Assembly: GCA_937951455.1 (NCBI GenBank)
Contig: CALFBU010000143.1
Location: 1-8,752 of the forward strand
DNA from: an uncultured Rhizobiaceae group bacterium
Lineage (GTDB): Bacteria; Pseudomonadota; Alphaproteobacteria; Rhizobiales; Rhizobiaceae
Direction of reading: 5' to 3'
Length of the DNA stretch: 8,752 bases
Under the pieces are notes generated by a model. That model worked only from the letters and a program-made list of their open reading frames with translations, was not told the DNA's origin and did not search any database. The position numbers were made by a program, and so were the translations under genes. Below, piece after piece: positions 7,661-8,752 of the stretch; position 1 is the first letter of the stretch, and each line of letters begins with the position of its first letter.

Positions 7661-7668
7661 CACTGCCT
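7652..7668 (+). terminator. Weak hairpin at the end of the transporter gene
   Basis: AGGCA (7652-7656) pairs with TGCCT (7664-7668) around a 7-base loop that contains most of the stop codon. No T run follows directly; the nearest is about 25 bases downstream (7695-7701). Terminator function is doubtful. Confidence 0.2.
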
Positions 7669-7724
7669 AAAGTCATCTGTTTCGCGTAAAAAGTATTTTT
7701 TTCAACAAGCACCATTCAAATTAA

Positions 7725-7742
7725 ATCAATTGCATCAATTGG
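7725..7742. repeat. Tandem 9-base repeat ATCAATTG(C/G)
   Basis: Two head-to-tail copies, 7725-7733 and 7734-7742, differ only in the last base. Each contains the palindrome CAATTG. It lies in the 192-base gap between the transporter and the membrane micro-ORF and could be a paired protein-binding site or chance in AT-rich DNA. Confidence 0.3.
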
Positions 7743-7788
7743 TTGGAAGAACACCCAAAATAACTAATCTTGAAAAAGAGAAAACAGC

Positions 7789-7816
7789 TTGCACTTATCC
7801 CAACTTGTCTTAGACT
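7789..7816 (+). promoter_or_regulatory. Possible promoter of the 28-residue membrane micro-ORF
   Basis: TTGCAC (7789-7794) and TAGACT (7811-7816) sit 16 bases apart, an acceptable sigma-70 layout for alphaproteobacteria. The preceding C gives CTTGCAC, which also resembles an RpoH -35 element, so heat-shock control is conceivable but the -10 match is poor. It would start transcription about 30 bases before the ATG. Arms CCCAAC (7799-7804) and GTTGGG (7826-7831) overlap it. Confidence 0.35.
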
Positions 7817-7841
7817 TTAGTTTAGGTTGGGTATCAGCAAG

Positions 7842-7847
7842 AGGAGG
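7842..7847 (+). promoter_or_regulatory. Perfect Shine-Dalgarno sequence AGGAGG
   Basis: AGGAGG is followed by 5 bases and ATG at 7853. It is the strongest ribosome-binding site in the window and the main evidence that the tiny ORF after it is translated. Confidence 0.8.
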
Positions 7848-7852
7848 TTGAT

Positions 7853-7939
7853 ATGCATTTATTACAAAAAGCCAATTTCGTCATTACGATTGCAGCATTC
7901 TTTTTTGTATCGGCAATCGTATTCGGATTAATTGGATAA
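7853..7939 (+). CDS. 28-residue single-pass membrane micropeptide
   Basis: ATG 7853 to TAA 7937 encodes a short N-terminus, MHLLQKAN, and one continuous hydrophobic segment (about residues 9-27, FVITIAAFFFVSAIVFGL then IG). The only charged residue is K6, suggesting insertion with the N-terminus in the cytoplasm. A perfect AGGAGG lies 5 bases before the start, and a possible promoter lies about 40 bases upstream of the ATG. Its function is unknown. Many proteins of this size modulate a larger membrane protein, and type I toxins are also short hydrophobic peptides, but I see no antisense RNA promoter to support a toxin reading. It resembles small hydrophobic proteins that I believe occur in related Hyphomicrobiales, though this recollection is not firm. 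The gene stands alone, 192 bases after the transporter gene and converging on the methyltransferase gene. Confidence 0.7.
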   Translation: MHLLQKANFVITIAAFFFVSAIVFGLIG

Positions 7940-7946
7940 AATACTT

Positions 7947-7972
7947 AACGTCGTTTTGAGTTTGACGCCGTT
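7947..7972. terminator. Imperfect hairpin between convergent genes, possible bidirectional terminator
   Basis: AAC-GTC (7947-7952) can pair with GAC (7964-7966) and GTT (7970-7972), with a 3-base bulge (7967-7969) and an 11-base loop. On the plus strand it is followed by TATTTTTC, so it could terminate the micropeptide transcript. It also touches the methyltransferase stop codon. The stem is short and interrupted. Confidence 0.35.
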
Positions 7973-8752
7973 TATTTTTCTGCAAGCCAAAGGCTCACCG
8001 TTAAGGCGTCTTTGGCTTGTTTGTTTTTAGGTTCCAGATGCTTTACTTTACTTAAGTTAAGCCCAGCTTCCTTAAGCCATTCACCCATTTGTTCATCAGA
8101 AAAGCCCATGCGAATATGTGCATGATCTTCGCGGAGAAATTCCAGTTCATGCGGGGCAAAATCAACAATCAACATACGGCCTCCCACAACCAAGGCTTTT
8201 GATGCTTCTGAAATAGCGCCCTGTGGATCATCAAGAAAATGCAGAACCTGATGGATTGTAACCAGATCAAACATGCCCGATGGGGTTGGTAAAATGTAAA
8301 GATCGCCTTGGCGGGTTTGTACACGCGAAAGATTGGCTTCATCAAGACGAGAACGTGCGATTGAAAGCATGTCGCGGCTGGCATCAATGCCTGTGCCCTT
8401 TTCAAATATGCCAGAAAACAATTCCAGAATGCGCCCCGTGCCCGTTCCCAAATCAAGCATGTTGTTGATCTTGTCTTCCCCAATCATGGAAAGCATGGCA
8501 GCTTCAACGTTCGCCTCATCGATATGGAGTGAACGAATTTTATCCCACTCACCAGCATTATTGCTAAAATACTCAGAAGCCTGTGCTGCACGTTTTTTGC
8601 GAACCGTCTGCAAGCGTTCCCTATCGCGCTCAATATCTTTATCATGGGGATCAAACTGAGCGATAATCGATTGGACAAGACCAGAACCTGTTCCCTGGTC
8701 TACCAATCTGAAATAAGCCCAGGCCCCCTCTTGATAACGCTCCAAAAGACCA
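7972..8752 (-). CDS. ArsR-type regulator fused to a SAM-dependent methyltransferase, N-terminus cut by window edge
   Basis: 259 residues are visible, numbered from the G encoded at 8749-8751. The first residues, GLLERYQEGAWAYFRL, are the recognition-helix end and wing of an ArsR/SmtB winged helix, so the frame runs off the right edge; the TTG at 8745 is not the start. A linker (about 36-75) leads to a class I methyltransferase fold: motif I MLDLGTGTGR (98-107), the acidic residue after strand 2 in GIDAS (121-125), GDLYILP (149-155), FDLVTIHQVLHFLDD (161-175), and GGRMLIVDFAPHELEFLRED (190-209) with a C-terminal helical part. The full protein is probably about 330 residues. The family is annotated as an ArsR regulator with a methyltransferase domain. 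From memory it often neighbours methionine/folate genes such as metF in Rhizobiales, which suggests SAM or SAH sensing. Whether it methylates anything is unknown. Only the end of the DNA-binding domain is seen here. Confidence 0.88.
   Translation of the reverse strand, partial: GLLERYQEGAWAYFRLVDQGTGSGLVQSIIAQFDPHDKDIERDRERLQTVRKKRAAQASEYFSNNAGEWDKIRSLHIDEANVEAAMLSMIGEDKINNMLDLGTGTGRILELFSGIFEKGTGIDASRDMLSIARSRLDEANLSRVQTRQGDLYILPTPSGMFDLVTIHQVLHFLDDPQGAISEASKALVVGGRMLIVDFAPHELEFLREDHAHIRMGFSDEQMGEWLKEAGLNLSKVKHLEPKNKQAKDALTVSLWLAEK

Noticed and set aside
7853..7939. The membrane micropeptide as a type I toxin
   Set aside because: Size and hydrophobicity fit, but there is no visible antisense RNA promoter or overlapping antitoxin structure, and the very strong exposed AGGAGG is unlike the sequestered sites usual in such toxins.
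1..8752. Mobile element, CRISPR array, defence island or biosynthetic cluster
   Set aside because: No transposase, integrase, regular repeats, nuclease, or assembly-line enzyme is seen; all large ORFs belong to common chromosomal families.

Overview
The window looks like ordinary chromosomal DNA from an alphaproteobacterium, most likely a moderate-GC, possibly marine, member of the Hyphomicrobiales (Rhizobiales). This rests on protein style: an alphaproteobacterial-type LldD, a 70-residue cold-shock protein beginning [10 protein letters not shown], a HAS-barrel (HerA-like) ATPase, and an ArsR-methyltransferase fusion. I see no transposase, phage gene, tRNA, rRNA or CRISPR array. I also see no clearly novel multi-gene system. 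The least explained items are two micro-ORFs and a few palindromic sites.

Left part (1-4293): the 5' end of a HerA-like ATPase gene leaves the window on the minus strand. It is divergent from a large plus-strand gene for a fused HyuA-HyuB 5-oxoprolinase/hydantoinase of 1196 residues. The 173-base gap between them holds an imperfect 21-base palindrome that is a plausible operator. An FMN-dependent L-lactate (2-hydroxyacid) dehydrogenase, lldD, follows 71 bases after the oxoprolinase. The two may form a small catabolic unit feeding glutamate and pyruvate into central metabolism, but no regulator or transporter in the window confirms this.

Middle (5430-6596): lldD converges on a minus-strand gene for a CAP-domain lipoprotein, with only 3 bases between the stop codons. 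Directly before the lipoprotein start codon sits a perfect FNR/FixK-type half-site pair (TTGAT-N4-ATCAA). Upstream is a minus-strand cspA-type cold-shock gene with a convincing intrinsic terminator, a clear Shine-Dalgarno sequence, a possible promoter and a structured leader.

Right part (6597-8752): on the plus strand lie a 29-codon micro-ORF with a good Shine-Dalgarno sequence, an EamA-family (DMT) transporter with about ten membrane segments, and a 28-codon micro-ORF with a perfect AGGAGG site that encodes a single hydrophobic segment. These converge on a minus-strand gene that continues past the right edge. It encodes the end of an ArsR-type winged helix fused to a class I SAM-dependent methyltransferase.
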